From: Corinectria fuckeliana
Taxonomy: Eukaryota > Ascomycota > Sordariomycetes > Hypocreales > Nectriaceae
DNA length: 64,000 bases
Direction: 5' to 3'
Assembly (NCBI GenBank): GCA_019137255.1
Contig: WPDH01000288.1
Location: 1 to 64,000 of the forward strand
Position 1 is the stretch's first letter. Each line of letters starts with the position of its first letter. The notes under the pieces were generated by a model. It was not told the origin of the DNA. It made no database searches and saw nothing but the letters and a program-made list of their open reading frames with translations. A program made the position numbers and the translations under genes. Shown piece by piece: positions 43,690 through 56,302 of this stretch.

Positions 43690-46400
43690 CTAAGATAACA
43701 AGGCTCTACTAAGCTACTAAGCATAGATAAGAGCTTAATATAATAAATTAAAAAAGATTTAAATATTATTAGTAGTAATAGTATATTATTTAGTTTAAAT
43801 ATTCTTTTTTATGTTTTTTAAATAAAGTAATATAGTAAATTATATATAATAATAAAACCTAATAAAATACTATACTTAGTACTATAAAAGATAATAACCT
43901 TTCTCTACTAAGTAACCTAATTTATAAAGTATTATTATTTATTAGTTATATATTAGCGTATTTCACTCTTCTTATAATTATCTAAGCAGCTTATAGCTTA
44001 TATCTTATCCTTTTAACTGTAATAAGACTACACTTAGGCTTAGCACCTTATATTACCTTCTACTACAGCTAAGTATAAGAGAGTAACCTAGAGTGTGTTT
44101 AAAAACAACCCTGCCTAATTTCTTATATAATACATTCTTAATATCCTTATAGATTTCTAACTGCCCTCTAGCTAAGCAGTTAATATGTATAATAATAATA
44201 GCTTTATTTGTGTTAACTATAGCAGCTACTATAAGCACTTAACTAATAATACATACTAGCTAATTAAAAATCCGGTCCTAAATCACAGCTATAACTTTAA
44301 GCTAATAGACCTTCTTAATATAGCTCTTATATTAGCAGCTCTACCTTAGTAGCTACTATTACTATTCTAGGTATTTCTACCTATTTCTCTAGTAGAGGGA
44401 TAGGTTAGCTATATAAATAGCTAGGTTAGTTATCTCTTATAGTAGTATAAAGCTAGTATTTGTATTTTAAAGCTATAGTTATAACTGTTAACTTAGAAGC
44501 TAACCTTTGTTACTAAACTCTATATATATCTTATAATTCTAATTTATATATAAATTTATATAAAACTAGCAATTAAAAACTATTAGAAGGTTTCTAAGCT
44601 ATAATAAATAGAGCTTTTACACCTAGTTACTAAGTATATAAATTATAACTACTTTATATAACTATTATAATATATTTATCTTTTTAACTTTATAATAATT
44701 AATTAGAGTCCTAATATTACCTTTCTTAGCTAGACTTATAGCTAGGTTAACACCTAGTCTAACTATATATAATATATATCTATAGTTTTCTTTATCTTAA
44801 GTATAGCTATTACTATAGATAAGTGTTTTGTTAGCGGGAGATACAGTTAGTGCAGACTAACTACCTGACTAAAACTGTTAGCTTAGAAGAGGAGATACAC
44901 AGATAAGATCACAGCTTAGGCAACTATAAAAGATGTAAAACAGGTTAGACTGCCTCTAAGTATTAGATTTAATACTTTTAAAGGCGATCTAGCTAGTAAG
45001 AATAAGAACAAATAATAAGAGCTGCTATAACAGCTGGGTAAGACAAGGCAAAGAGCAACAAAAGGTGGGATCTAAATTAAGAAGGGAAAAAGTGTTATCC
45101 TTTATTAAGATTAGGTAAGATAACCACTTTAAGTAGTGACTACTAGCAGCTGGGCCCTATATGTATTAAAACTCTTATGCTAATTAGTACTATCACAGTG
45201 TATAGTCTGCTTTCTTAGCTAGTCTCTTAATATAATAACTGTTCTTAACAAGCTAATTTTAATAGGCTTTAAAGTCTAGGTTATAGCCTAATAGAGCTAT
45301 TTCCTCTAGTAGATTTAGTACAGGCTAGGCTAGAAGTTTAGGCTTATAAGGGTCTAGCTAGCTTAACAGCTCTAATAAGAGTTATAGTTATAGTAGAGCT
45401 AGTAGTAAATATAAGAGAGGATAATCTATCTAAACCTAACTTAAGCTATAGTTATTACCCTAGTAAATCTGCTGCTAGATTTTATATATTATATCTTTCT
45501 TAATAACTTATTCTCTTTTAATAATCTCTTTTACTAGCTCTATTAGCTTAGTTATAAGGCTATAAGTATAGCCTGCTATAATTATAGTCTTTATATATCT
45601 CTTATTAAGCTTAAGGCTATAAATAACACAGCTGTTAGTAGTATTAAATTTAACACTCTTAAAGCTATTCTTATAGTAAATAATAAGATTAGTTATTAAG
45701 ATATTATTATACTATATTTCCCCTACTAATTTGTCTTTCACTAGGTTAATTAGATTATATAAAAAGATAATACTCTTATATTATTCCTTTTAACTGTGTT
45801 TATAGGTAATAAAAGAAGTAACTATAAGAGGAAAAAGACTAACAGGGGACTAAATATAATCACAGCTAATATAGTATTTCTTTAGTGATAAGTCTGTTAA
45901 GCTGCTTTCTATCCTGTCTATCACAGCTGCTTACAATCTTAAGATAAATACTATAGACTATAGTGACTAACTGCAGTCTTATTAGGGCCCTAACCGTCAT
46001 ATGCGTAAGGGCGGCTAGAAGGCCCTTACTTAGGACTTTCTATTAGAAATAGCCCTTATTAATAGCTTCCTTTTACAGCTACGAGGGCAGCCACAGTGGA
46101 AGCCAGAGTTATCGCAGAAGAGTTAGCGGTAACGCCTTATTGATAACCTTATTACAGCGTACACAACCCAAAGTCAGTCGCGACAGCGGTTTTGAACGGG
46201 AGACGAATTTACGCCCGTCTCACAGCACAATTAGGTCCGAAATAAGAATCCGTCGGCATGCCTTACTTGTAAGCGTGTACGGCTAGGCGAGCCGCGGCCG
46301 CGGCCGTTAGAGGCAGACAGCAGCGGTAACAGCCGCCCTAAGCAGTCACGTTAGCGATGTAAGGAGTGTAATATAGCTCTTTATAATAAGAGAAATTGCT
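43690..46400. mobile_element. AT-rich RIP block, transposon of unknown class
   Basis: From 43690 to about 45950 the sequence is AT-rich with dense TAA/TAG in all frames, like the other RIP blocks. The minus strand near 45600-45690 has a protein-like stretch (SFKSVKFNTTNSCVIYSLKL, then INKRYIKTIIIAGYTYSLIT-like) without a recognised family. A sharp sequence change near 44829 (TGTTAGCGGGAGATACAG) may be a transposon end. From 45980 to 46400 the DNA is GC-richer, with CCGCGGCCGCGGCC near 46285-46305. No terminal repeats were identified. Confidence 0.5.
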
Positions 46401-49400
46401 GGGACTTCTATCACCACCTAAAATAGGTGGGGGCAGAGGTACCTTTCATTTGCGTTATTTTTATTAGTCTGACCCCCTGTCACTAGCCCAAGTGTAGTCT
46501 TACCACGGTCAAAGGGATAGGAGTGCATGTCGCGCAAGGCGCTTTAGCCGCTGAGTACAAGCCTCGCTCAAAGACCGTTTGACATCACCCAGTGTCCTCT
46601 ATAAAGTTGCAAATGCTAATACGTCTAAACTCGGGCGCACTTCCTCCCAGATGACACAACATACCCATCTGTTCTCAAGATTGGCAAGGAACATATCGCC
46701 AACTGCTCAAAGGGTCGGCACACAAAACACGGCATCTCCCTATCGATATTGTGAGGCTAGCCGGTAGCTCCTAGATAATCCACAATCCCGACCAGTACTC
46801 GCTCTAAATCAGCCGTCACAGCTGTATGTAGATTATACCGCGAATACGGCCTTTCGAGCACATGATCCTCCTCGCCGGAGTCTGCTCAGTGATCCTAGTT
46901 AAATACGAGCACCTCAGCCTCCGCGCCAGCTTTATAACCTCATTATTATTATCATCTATAGCCCACCATCCGCAATCTCAGACCCCGAGGAGTTTCTCTA
47001 GGACTCGCCTCGCATAGTGTCTGAAGACTGTGTTGCAAAGAAGTGGTTCAACCTCGGAGTTTCGTCTTTGGACCATCTAGATCCTCCTGTTGCTTAGTCC
47101 AGGCCATAATAGTGAACACCCGGCCGAATGTATCTTTTATCTGCAAAATGTAAGCCTTTCGGTCGACATCGGTCTGATAAATGCAGAGAGCATTCACCCA
47201 GACGTGCATGCCAATGAGACACTCAAAAGTCGCTCACAGGTCTTCCAGAGTTGCTTCGAGACGCTTGCTCACAGGCGTGGCAACGCCATCCAGGAAGATC
47301 AAGGCCTCGTCTGCGGTGTAGGCCCCCCTACAAATAGCTGAGGAATATGCAATCACCCAGGGTGAACTCTGTGATAGTGTTATAAATTTCGCTTTAGGCT
47401 TCGACAAGCCGAAGCCTGCTCAAAGTTGAAGTATTATAGTCGCATGCAAGTTCTGTTAAGGAGGCTGGGACGTTTAACGCATGTATACAAGATTAACACG
47501 ACTAAAGTCCGAACTGGCTGGATCTACCGCGGAAGCTAACTCGTAGAACAACATGTGTAAGCAATATAATTTCCGCAAAGTAAGTACTCCCCAAAATGAC
47601 CGTACAGTCTTGATATATTAATAGTTAGCTTAGTTGCCCAATGTCGCAACTCTACCTAGAGGATGGGTTTCATTGTCGATAAATAGACTGTCATTGCTTT
47701 CTAGATAGGGGGTCACACTTAAGTCACCTAGGACTGTTTCATTCTTGTTTTATACAGTGATAAACTTCCAGCAGAACGCTATATTTGGAAGGCCTCGCAA
47801 AAAAAGTGCTAGGAAATCTCAGACTAGTATACACTCAATAGTATTATTCGTCAAACGTAGACAATTATGTAGCGCCCTTCGACAGTGTTTCCCAGGATAA
47901 ACTTGGCTTACTCTATTTCTTCTTTTACTGTCTCCCTGACCTCGTGTTACGTAGTACTCTGTCCAGTTAGACACGTCGAACATATGCTTCCTCTGTCTCA
48001 TGCCTAATTGTCTGCAACTGATCTTTATCAATACCAAAGATCTCAGAAGACTCCTGACCTTCCTACTCAGCATTATGGCCTTCCTCCTCACTACTCAAGT
48101 GTCTCTAGTGCCCGTCGTGCTTAGGCCGTCAGCTGTTTCCGAGAGACCTTCTGCAATGCTGCTGTTGTAGGACGCAGCGACTTCTGGGCATCCCACATCT
48201 TTGGTCAGACCCTCAAGTATCTACTGGGCTGTGTTTAATGATTCCTCAAGTTTCTGGACTCCGTTTGAGTAGTCTTTCTCCTCCTCACCATCCACTGCTT
48301 TTGCATTGTCCCCTTTGACATGATCATCACCTTCGATTTCATCACCTGGAAGCTGGGGCAGTGTAAACAAGTTTAAATCCTCCTGCATCGGCCAACATGC
48401 TGTTCACTATCCTTTAGTGTTGAAAATGCCTCGTCGAATAATTCTTCTAGATCATTTATAGGCTTTAGCTGCTTGCAGAGAGTGGGTAGGGTGTCTAGGT
48501 GGGTTAAATTTGCGGCTACTGCATGTGCCCTTTCCAGGTGCTGCTTCATATCTGCTAGACGCAAATGCTTGGTTGCATCCGAGACTGCTAGCCCATGTAT
48601 TCCAGCCATACCTCTGTACGTGCTTTGACGATTGAGGGCGTCCCTAAAGGCCCTTATCGGGAACTGGACATTTGAAAGACAGACATAAATGTAGATGCAA
48701 GTCCGTGAAAACGTGCTTCCTGAGATTGAGAGTAAGCATCCCAGATATCATTTCTTTTGGGAGGAAACTAACTTCCACAACCATCCTGATCAAACTAAAA
48801 TCATCATGAAGCAGAATGGAAATTTGATTAGTCCATCTTCGGATCTGTGAGGACGAGCTGGGAGCTTTGATCGTTCGGCGGTTGCGGACAAAGTGGCGTA
48901 AGAGGTCTGTGGTCGCTCAGTGGCCGAGGCATCATCTTCGTTCAACAACTCAGAAATCTCTGCAGTGTTTCATCCGGTCCGGGATAGATGAGGCGGCAGT
49001 TCTCTGCATGGTGTCATCGACTTTGCAATCGGTATCAAGCCCACTTGCCATCTTCTGGTGATGCATTTCTCGGTACTTGAAGTAGTGTCGCCGCCGGGAG
49101 ATTGCCTTTCCCAGTCTTTCTGCAGGCAAATGTCTTTGATGGCTTAGATGACGGTAATGAATCTGCTTCGAGGGCATAGCCATCAGCGGAATCATCCTTG
49201 TCCACTGTATCTGGAGGTTCATCCCCAGGCATGGCATCTCCAGTCAGAAGGTCATTTGCTATCACGTTCTCGGATTAACGAGATTCCCGTGGCAAATACT
49301 TAGTTGCTCACCGTCACAAAATTATTCCGCTAGGTTTCGTAGGAGTCTGATAACCTGGTTTAGAATGTTTGAGGCATCTCGCTGACACTTATCGAGAGAA

Positions 49401-50224
49401 CTCCTGACTTTCTATGCGCACCTATATGCAATCCACACTTTGGACCTACTAAGCCCAGCTTTGACGTTTGGTAGTAGCATGTCAGCTGTATCACTCCGCG
49501 GACGGTTCCCATCCTTGAACGTCCACATCGAAGCTAAGACGATTTGTTACTAGCCTACAAGGGATGCCGTTCTATCATGCCGAGACCAGAAAGACAACAT
49601 CACCGACTTTGTATCGCCTCGGGAAGGGGTCACTACCCAATATATGAACCATAAGGGTAACGGCCGTGATAAGGCCATAGAGACAAAGGCCGCGGTGCCG
49701 GGGATACGCAGGCAAAGGCAGTAGAATCTGCCACTCTCAAGGAATGGGAGGAGATCGGCAAAGTTGTGCAGCGGGTGAGGTTTGACCTCATAACACTGCT
49801 CTCTGTTTATACCAAGAATACGGCGTGTATAAAAATGTGTAAAGTGGCTTTGATGGCTTATCACGAAGTAGGCGTGAGTGTGAATGCTACATAAAAGGTA
49901 GGCAGTACTTCAGAAATTGATGAGTTGGATATACCGCATCCATTCGCAGCCCCGTTAAATTGGCTCTAACAGCAGTAAACCCTGACATTTAACTAGCCAT
50001 CCATCTCCCACGACACGATAAATCACCGTTAAAGCCTACTTATCCCTGATACCACGGTTAGAGTCGCCGCGGCTGTGGTCGTATACCATCTTTTTCGCAT
50101 CGAAATCGATGTTGATCCAGTTTCTTTGCCGCCTTGAGGACGTATATCTGCCATCTAAGAGCAGCTGTTGAGAGATCCGTCCTTGTTGAAAAGCGCCGTC
50201 ATCCCGTTCCCCTCACACTAAGCG
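46401..50224. other. Mostly decayed intergenic DNA
   Basis: Within it, the minus strand 49265-47820 carries disconnected protein-like pieces (SKTFACRKTGKGN, DATKHLRLADMKQHLERAH, ELFDEAFSTLKDSE, then LPQLPGDEIEGDDHVKGDN) separated by stops and shifts. KHLRLADMKQHLERAH recalls the C2H2-like HL..H pattern of fungal zinc-finger-like proteins. I call it a possible gene relic of unknown family, not a CDS. The rest shows nothing recognisable. Confidence 0.35.
47820..49265 (-). pseudogene. Decayed gene, possibly zinc-finger-like
   Basis: Pieces in different frames of the minus strand have acidic, G/C-ending codon character: the 49265 start ANDLLTGDAMPGDEPPD, then FACRKTGKGNLPAATLLQV, then an ATG frame at 48609 (MAGIHGLAVSDATKHLRLAD), then an acidic stretch ending DTAQ-stop-ILEGLTKDVG near 48210. 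Stops and at least two frame changes break it. Compared with fungal proteins carrying a C...H-L...RH finger, the Cys ligands are not visible. Unidentified. Confidence 0.3.
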
Positions 50225-50522
50225 ATGTCGTTAGCCCTCTTCTCGCAATCCGGGTTCCTGGGACAGTCCGGCGCCGGACATTGCGGATCGGCTGCTTTTG
50301 CCAACGCGCAGAGCGCCTACACTTGTCCCAGCGACAACGGCAAAACGATTGTCAAGTGAGACCCCGAATCGTGCCTCTGCTGTTCCAGATAGCTAACCTC
50401 CTCTGATAGAGCGGGCAAGAAGCATCACGTCGGGCGGCGAGGACTTCCGGCTGCAGTGCCGACACTGCTACCGCGAGGATGTGCAGATAGACAGTCCCGA
50501 GATAACGTTGCGGGACTGGTAG
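50225..50522 (+). pseudogene. PAN/apple-like domain fragment of a secreted protein
   Basis: Two exons, 50225-50355 and 50420-50522, joined by a GT-AG intron, give 77 residues. The core reads AYTCPSDNGKTIVKSITSGG, then EDFRLQCRHCYREDVQ, the start of the domain found in many fungal secreted proteins (CPxxNG, then F..QC). The fragment ends at TAG right where the next conserved Cys would follow (LRDW for L.DC). There is no signal peptide before it. The intron acceptor was chosen after GGGCAAG because it keeps the domain frame. It is likely a truncated remnant. Confidence 0.45.
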
Positions 50523-50648
50523 GGGTCCAACCAGTCTTCAACTCAGATGTCCCGGAGTGGTAATGGAGGAAGCTTCTTCACAGTACCTACTCAACGGACG
50601 TTCCAAGATATTGCATCTGATAAACCCACCCACGATCCCGCAATGTCC

Positions 50649-52208
50649 TTACTCTTCCCCTCCCCCCTGCAGCAGCTCCCTCTCCGCCCTTGTTCCCTTC
50701 CAGGCCGTCATCCGACACGCCACAGGAATCACAGCCGCGAGAACCATGCCCGCCCCCAGGAACCCAGCCGTCACGCCAAAGCCAATCGGATACCCCGGCG
50801 CGTTGTCGGTCCTCCAGATGCGGCTCCCGTAGACGCTCGAGAAGTTGCCAAAGGCATTCACCAGCGCCAGCACCACGGCGCGCTTCTCGGGCGGCAGGCT
50901 GACGACGCCGCTGGTCCACGACAGAATCAGCGGCAGCGCCGACCAGATGCCCGCCGCCACGAGGCAGATCATCACGTACCGCACCACGGCGCTCGTCACG
51001 GCCGCGCACACGACGCTGCCGGCGAAGCCCACGGCCAGCGGCGTCGCCACGTGCCACCGGCGCTCGGCGTGGCGGTCCGACGACCACGCGACGGCGTTGA
51101 GGCACACGGCCGCCACGGCGTAGATGGGCACCGTCATGTACTGCGCCTTGACCGTCTCGTAGCCCAGCGCCACGGTGATGGTCGGGATGAAGTACGAGAT
51201 GGTGCCGGCGCCGACGTCGAGCATGTACAGCACGAGGAACAGGTACGTCCGCGGGTCGGACACGGCGGCCACTAGGGCGTCCCAGTGGCCCAGCCGGCGT
51301 TGGGCCTGGCCGTTTGTGGCGATGCCGTCGCGGATGATTCTCAGCTTCGCCAGCTGCTGCTCCGAGGCGCTGAGACGCGTCGACGTCTCGGGATAGTCCA
51401 GCAAGATGAAAAAGGCACAGATGGCAGCTCCCACCGTCGTCACGCCTTCGATGATGAATAGCCAGCGCCAACCGGCGATTCCATGAGCGTCGTGTAGATT
51501 TGACGTGATGGCTCCCGCAAGCAGGCCGCCGAACGCCCCGGACAGCACCGCGGCCGTGTAGAAAATGGCGAATCTCTTGCCTGTAGCGGTATCAGTATAC
51601 AGAATTGCTGCTCCGGCTTCGACGCACCTAGCTCGGCGCGCGTGTACCAGCAGCTCAAGAGGTACAGCACGCCGGGGAAGAAGCCCGCTTCCACGCACCC
51701 CAGGACAAAGCGGAACCCCAGCACCGCACCGTACGTCTTGGAGATGGACATCAGGGCGCTCAGAGCCCCCCATACCAACATGATGGCCGGAAGGAACACC
51801 GAGGGACGGCTGCGGGACAGGATCATGTTGGAGGGGACCTCGCAGATGAGGTATCCGAAGAAGAAGATGGACAGCACCCACGCGTAGTCGTCGTCGGAGA
51901 GGTCGAGCTCGGCCTGCATGCCGGCAATCTTCGCGTTTCCCTGGTTGAAGTGTTTGTCAGTTTCTCGAGCTGCATCGGTGAGAAAGGGAGGTGGCCGTGA
52001 GTACAATGTTGGTCCTGTCGATGTAGTTCAAGATGTACATGAGCCAGAGAATCGGCATGAGAAAGGCGTCAATCTTCTTGACGAGCTTCTTTTCCTCCAT
52101 GGTGTTTGGGACGTAGTCTCGGAGGGCCTGCATCATCTCCGTGTCCAGTGTGCCGTCGCCATTGCTGTACTCCTGCAGCTCGACGGATTCCTTTTTATCG
52201 TGGTCCAT
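50649..52208 (-). CDS. Allantoate/nicotinate-type MFS permease (ACS family)
   Basis: Three exons (52208-52005, 51940-51628 and 51580-50649) with GT-AG introns encode 482 residues. The protein begins MDHDKKESVELQEY and has the anion:cation symporter (Dal5/Tna1-like) landmarks: KKIDAFLMPILWLMYILNYI DRTNIGNAKIAGM (helix 1 and its loop), FFFGYLICEVPSNMIL, FRFVLGCVEAGFFPGVLYLL and YTRAELGKRFAIFYTAA. Twelve hydrophobic segments are visible, with a cytosolic loop at residues about 245-275 (PETSTRLSASEQQLA). It is expected at the plasma membrane importing an organic anion such as allantoate, nicotinate or a similar acid; the substrate cannot be fixed. No disruption is seen. Confidence 0.9.
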
Positions 52209-53134
52209 GGCCTTCTGTGCTGTACCACCAATTCTACCACAAGTAAGGAGCAATTGATGTGAATTGGATGAGAAAAACCAACGAGCCAAGAGGTGGATGG
52301 AGTCGGAGCATATCTTGGCGAATATGTCGGCTTTTAAACACCCAGACTAAGCACCATCAAGCTTCGTCCACCATATCTACATCCCCACGGCGATTGCGGG
52401 GAAACTGAGCATGGAGAAGATCTACCCATAGCGGTGTTCCCTCCGATTGGAGCGGCTTGGTCCAGGGCGCCTGGGTTTGGTTGAGGCCGGGGCTTGGTGG
52501 ACGAGCAGCATCACACGACTGTTGAGAGTGGGCCCGGGCGAACAACTCGCCCGGGCTGGAGATCAAGATGTAACATGAGGTTACATCTCTTGACTCGTGT
52601 CGTAATAGTGCGATTAAGTGGGCGAGGCCATTCCTGCGTATCTGGCGAGGCCTCGATAAAGAGGAGACGTAGGTATTATTGTGGTGAACACGATTGATGG
52701 TGATCAGTACAGTCTAGGTCTTGTAAGTCAACTTGAACTGCCGCGTGATCTCGACCGACAGCCATGTGTTTTGGCTTTCACACTGTTTATCAGATATTCC
52801 CGTCATAACCGCACTAGAATGCCCCTACGCTTGGGTACCAATCCTATCTCGACGTCCCTTTACGTGGTATACTGTGTACACGGACAAAGGCCCGTAGCCT
52901 CCCGTCAACCGAGGCTCGGCAGTTGATTTAGCATGGTCAGCCAAAACATGTCCATTTTAGGAAGGATTTAAGAGGAAGCTGTGACGATTGCTTTGACAGA
53001 GAGATGGTCGGTCAAGGCCGAGATGTAATCCATTCTTTGGATAGAGATGCCAAAACCACCCACGCCGTTGTTCGTCTATTCGAATAGATTATACCGCAAT
53101 ATGCCATCGCCAAAGACGGCCATCAAGTCCACCA
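52209..53134. other. Intergenic, no gene seen
   Basis: Upstream of the permease and downstream of the C11orf54-like gene. Short open frames lack coding features. No repeats. Confidence 0.4.
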
Positions 53135-54103
53135 TCATCCTCCCCCGCTATCTGGCTGGCCAATCCGGTAGAGAACCTCGGCCACATTGAACCACCCCTC
53201 ATACTCAACATCCCGCATCGTCTCGTCGAGATCACCGTGGTAATGCCCCCCGCGACAATCCGCAGCCTCTCCAGCACCAGCGAAGCAGTGCGTATGCTCC
53301 ATCCGCAGGCCCAGCCCTCCATAATCCCCAGAGTGAAAGACGCTCAGGCACACCAACGGCGGGTCGGTGTCAAAGAACCTCAGCCAACGCTCGACGTCGT
53401 CCGGGTCGTGGAGCGGCTTGTCGGAGAAGTCTGGCATCACGTGCAGCTTCGACTTTCCTTTATGGATCACAAACACGCCGCCTAGACTGACCATCTTGTC
53501 GCCGTATACAGCGCGGACGGCGGCTCGGATGGCCTCCGTGAAGCTGCCTTTCGCCGTCCGGCCTTTTGCTGTAACGTGCAGCGCAGGGCCAGTCGCGCCG
53601 TCGCACCCCAGCAGGTTGCACATCAACCCGAATCCCGTCGACTCGCCAATTCTAGCACAGCGTACGCCTCCGTCTCCTGCAATCTTAGCATAGCGCGTAC
53701 AGTTGCTGAGCACGCCACCGGCCGCAGAGCCGTACGCGATATTCGGCATGAGTTCTGTGTTGTACCCGAGAACGTGAAATGGCCCAGCGCCCGCTCCCAC
53801 GAGCAGGCCGCCTTCTCGCGGCATTTCCATCAACTCAGACACCTCGAGGAGGTCGAACTTGGCGTCTAGGTTAGGCACTGGCTGGAGATTCGATACACCC
53901 CCAATGTCGGCCACGCGGACGTTCCCAGACAATCCGGGTGCGGCGAGGAAAAAGGGGCCATCTCGAAGATCGGGAGGGGTCGAGACGGAGGCCGCGGATG
54001 TGGTGAAGCTCGACTGCAGACCAGCGCCGATTGCAGATGCAAGGTCGTCTAGCGGTGGTGGAGAGAGCACCACCTTTTCTACCGGCCACCAGGCTTCAGG
54101 CAT
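53135..54103 (-). CDS. C11orf54/PTD012-like ester hydrolase (DUF1907)
   Basis: This single-exon gene of 322 residues is close to the family's usual length of about 315. DUF1907 proteins are zinc-dependent hydrolases with ester-cleaving activity in vitro. The family signature is intact: FFLAAPGLSGNVRVADIGG near residue 50, GAGAGPFHVLGYNTELMPN, GLGLRMEHTHCFAGAG (residues about 266-281) with the HTH metal-binding pair, and ADCRGGHYHGDLDE supplying the further His. The N-terminus MPEAWWPVEKVVLSPPP matches the family's beta-strand start. No signal peptide, so it is probably cytosolic or nuclear. The upstream divergent region is short. There is no sign of damage. Confidence 0.9.
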   Translation of the reverse strand: MPEAWWPVEKVVLSPPPLDDLASAIGAGLQSSFTTSAASVSTPPDLRDGPFFLAAPGLSGNVRVADIGGVSNLQPVPNLDAKFDLLEVSELMEMPREGGLLVGAGAGPFHVLGYNTELMPNIAYGSAAGGVLSNCTRYAKIAGDGGVRCARIGESTGFGLMCNLLGCDGATGPALHVTAKGRTAKGSFTEAIRAAVRAVYGDKMVSLGGVFVIHKGKSKLHVMPDFSDKPLHDPDDVERWLRFFDTDPPLVCLSVFHSGDYGGLGLRMEHTHCFAGAGEAADCRGGHYHGDLDETMRDVEYEGWFNVAEVLYRIGQPDSGGG

Positions 54104-54647
54104 GCTATCTTAAGTTGAGAGTTCAGAGTGAAGGTATTATGAGGCGCAGTCAGGCCCATCATGGATTCGCTCTTGGGGTTGCAGTGAGGGGAACTCGTAT
54201 CTCCGTAGCGTCATCCGCTAAAATAACAGCCTCCCGATTAGAGCGCGGGGCAGATAAACGCCGACTAGAGAGGACTTATCCGCGAAGCCTGCTATTAGTT
54301 TCTACGCCTCAAAATTGTTCCCAGGTTATTTTTTGTGGAAGTCCGACGCAGGACGAACAAGACGTCGGGCTGAATAGATGCACCTAGTGGCAGAGTATTT
54401 CCAATCAACCAGCATCTTGCTGGAGCTGCCATAAGGAAATGAATTGACTTATGATGAGTATATCCCTCTAGTTGTAAGCTTCTTCTACTAAAATTCTGAA
54501 TCTAACGCGATGCTGCTAAGCAGCCTGTACTGCATGACCATAAAGTTGATGAAGAAATCGCCGATGCCTCTGCTCCCCCGTCTATAACTCCCCCACCCCC
54601 TAACAAAGCAAATAGCCAGCATTATCCGCAGCCAATATGCTGTCTTC
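54104..54647. other. Intergenic, no gene seen
   Basis: Ordinary unique sequence between two minus-strand genes. No feature recognised. Confidence 0.4.
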
Positions 54648-55311
54648 CTACTCGGAAACCTTGATGATTTCAACATCGTCGATGTACCAGTCAACTGACT
54701 TGCCAGTTGGGTGGACAATAACGCCAAAGTACGCCGGACCGTCCTGGCCACTGGCAATAGTAAAGGTCCAATGCCAGCGGTACCACTCATGACCATAGGA
54801 AACACCCTTGCCAGGCCAGGCCACAAAAATGTTGCCCTTGGCGTTGAAAACGGTGAATTGCAACCAATCGCCGAACTTCGAGCCGAAGGCGGGAACGACG
54901 TGTCCTGACGAGTCGACAAAGGCGCTCCTGGCAGAGAATGCGATCTGGTACGTGGCTCCCAGATGCAGATCGAGCGACGGCTGGTACTTGACAATGGCTT
55001 GGCCCGTTCCTTCGGTCCCGGAGATCTCGCCGACTCGGAGGGCTGGGTCGAGGGAGCCGTCTTTCCATTCTGCCGGGGTGACGTCCATGAAGTAGTCGCA
55101 GTCGGTGGTTTGGAGCCACCATTTGCTGCCGTCTCTGTCGTTGAAGTTGAGAGAGGCAACGAGGTTTGCTGGGGTTTTTCTGTTAGTCGGTGGCATGGAT
55201 CGTGCAAGACTGCAACCTACCAGGGTCGGACTCAATGTTATCGATAGGCACGGCGATGGCCTTGAGAGATAACAATCCCACGACCGTGACTGCCTTTAGA
55301 GAGGAGAACAT
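54648..55311 (-). CDS. Secreted carbohydrate-binding-like protein
   Basis: Two exons, 55311-55221 and 55168-54648, joined by a GT-AG intron (55220-55169), encode 203 residues. The start MFSSLKAVTVVGLLSLKAIA is a signal peptide with a short propeptide-like stretch after it. The mature protein has the beta-sandwich look of CBM4/9-like domains: aromatic residues in KWWLQTTDCDYFMDV, YQIAFSARSAFV near the middle, FTVFNAKGNIFVAWPG, EWYRWHWTFTIASGQDG and the closing VDWYIDDVEIIKV, which is the typical C-terminal strand of this fold. Likely secreted and able to bind a glycan or similar ligand. No catalytic domain is attached. A CBM assignment is by resemblance only. Confidence 0.78.
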
Positions 55312-56302
55312 GCTTGACCAGTTGAAGCTCGGTGTGTGCAGGATAAGGCTGTATATTGCTGCTTGGCGGGGTGTTAACAAGGAGGAAATTTCATGATGCC
55401 GATCGCAAAGGGCCCTTATATACCAACAAGCAACATCGTCCTTCACTGGTGGCCTCCCTGAGGCCTTCGTAGGCTGCATGCAATTGGCACCTCTCGTACC
55501 TGTTACTGTCAATAACATTCCTGGTTGGCTGCGGAATTGTCTTCGATGCGTATAAGCGGCGACCAGCCACGGGGTTTGCCGTCAGGGTGCAGTAATCGCC
55601 GATGACGCGGGTAAAACTCCTGGCTTACAGGGATTGTAGGTTGATGGCTTCAACGCGCTGACAAGGCTGGAGTGTAAACGGCGACAATCAACTGCGCTTG
55701 CATCACGCAGCGTTAGTCCACGAGAAGGGCATCCTAGATAACATCGTGGCAGGACTCTCAGTGCCGAATCGCATAGTCCCCGCTGACGATAATGAGGCTA
55801 GGTGGCTGTACAGGCTTGGATCTACTTAGTCACCGCTTAAATACGAGGCGAGTATAGTTTCGCACTCCTTACGATAGAGATGGCTGTTTGCCTCGGCTTC
55901 GGGGAAGCTGCTGTTCCACATCACCCAGCCAGGATGATACAAGGCCAGCTTTGTTTCTCTGCCTATCCCCGCAGCTCACTCGCACGACAGCATCGTCCGC
56001 GCAGACTGCTGTCTCGGCGACCTCGGTTCTGGACGTCTACACATCCCCAGCCTCATCCAACTCTTCACTCCGTTCCGTACCAGCCTAAAGTGCCTCTTCA
56101 CCGCCAGTACCTCCCCCCATCCACCTCCCCTTTAGCTTCTCTGCCCAGCTCCTCACAGACTCAAGCTCAGATACGGCCCACGCAACGCCGAGGCAGAAGA
56201 GACCAAGGCCAAGCGCCAACGGGGGAGGAAACTCCCAGAACTATACGAAGCGAGGATACTAGCTCCTGCTTCCACTCTGTGACTGCTCTTAGACGCTCCA
56301 GC
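55312..56302. other. Intergenic, no gene seen
   Basis: Upstream of the secreted CBM-like gene, then sequence with short frames lacking coding character. No feature recognised. Confidence 0.35.

Noticed and set aside
50547..51275. Open frame of 242 residues on the + strand, rich in His, Arg and Gly
   Set aside because: Shadow of the MFS permease on the other strand. GC-rich coding DNA keeps the antisense frame open.
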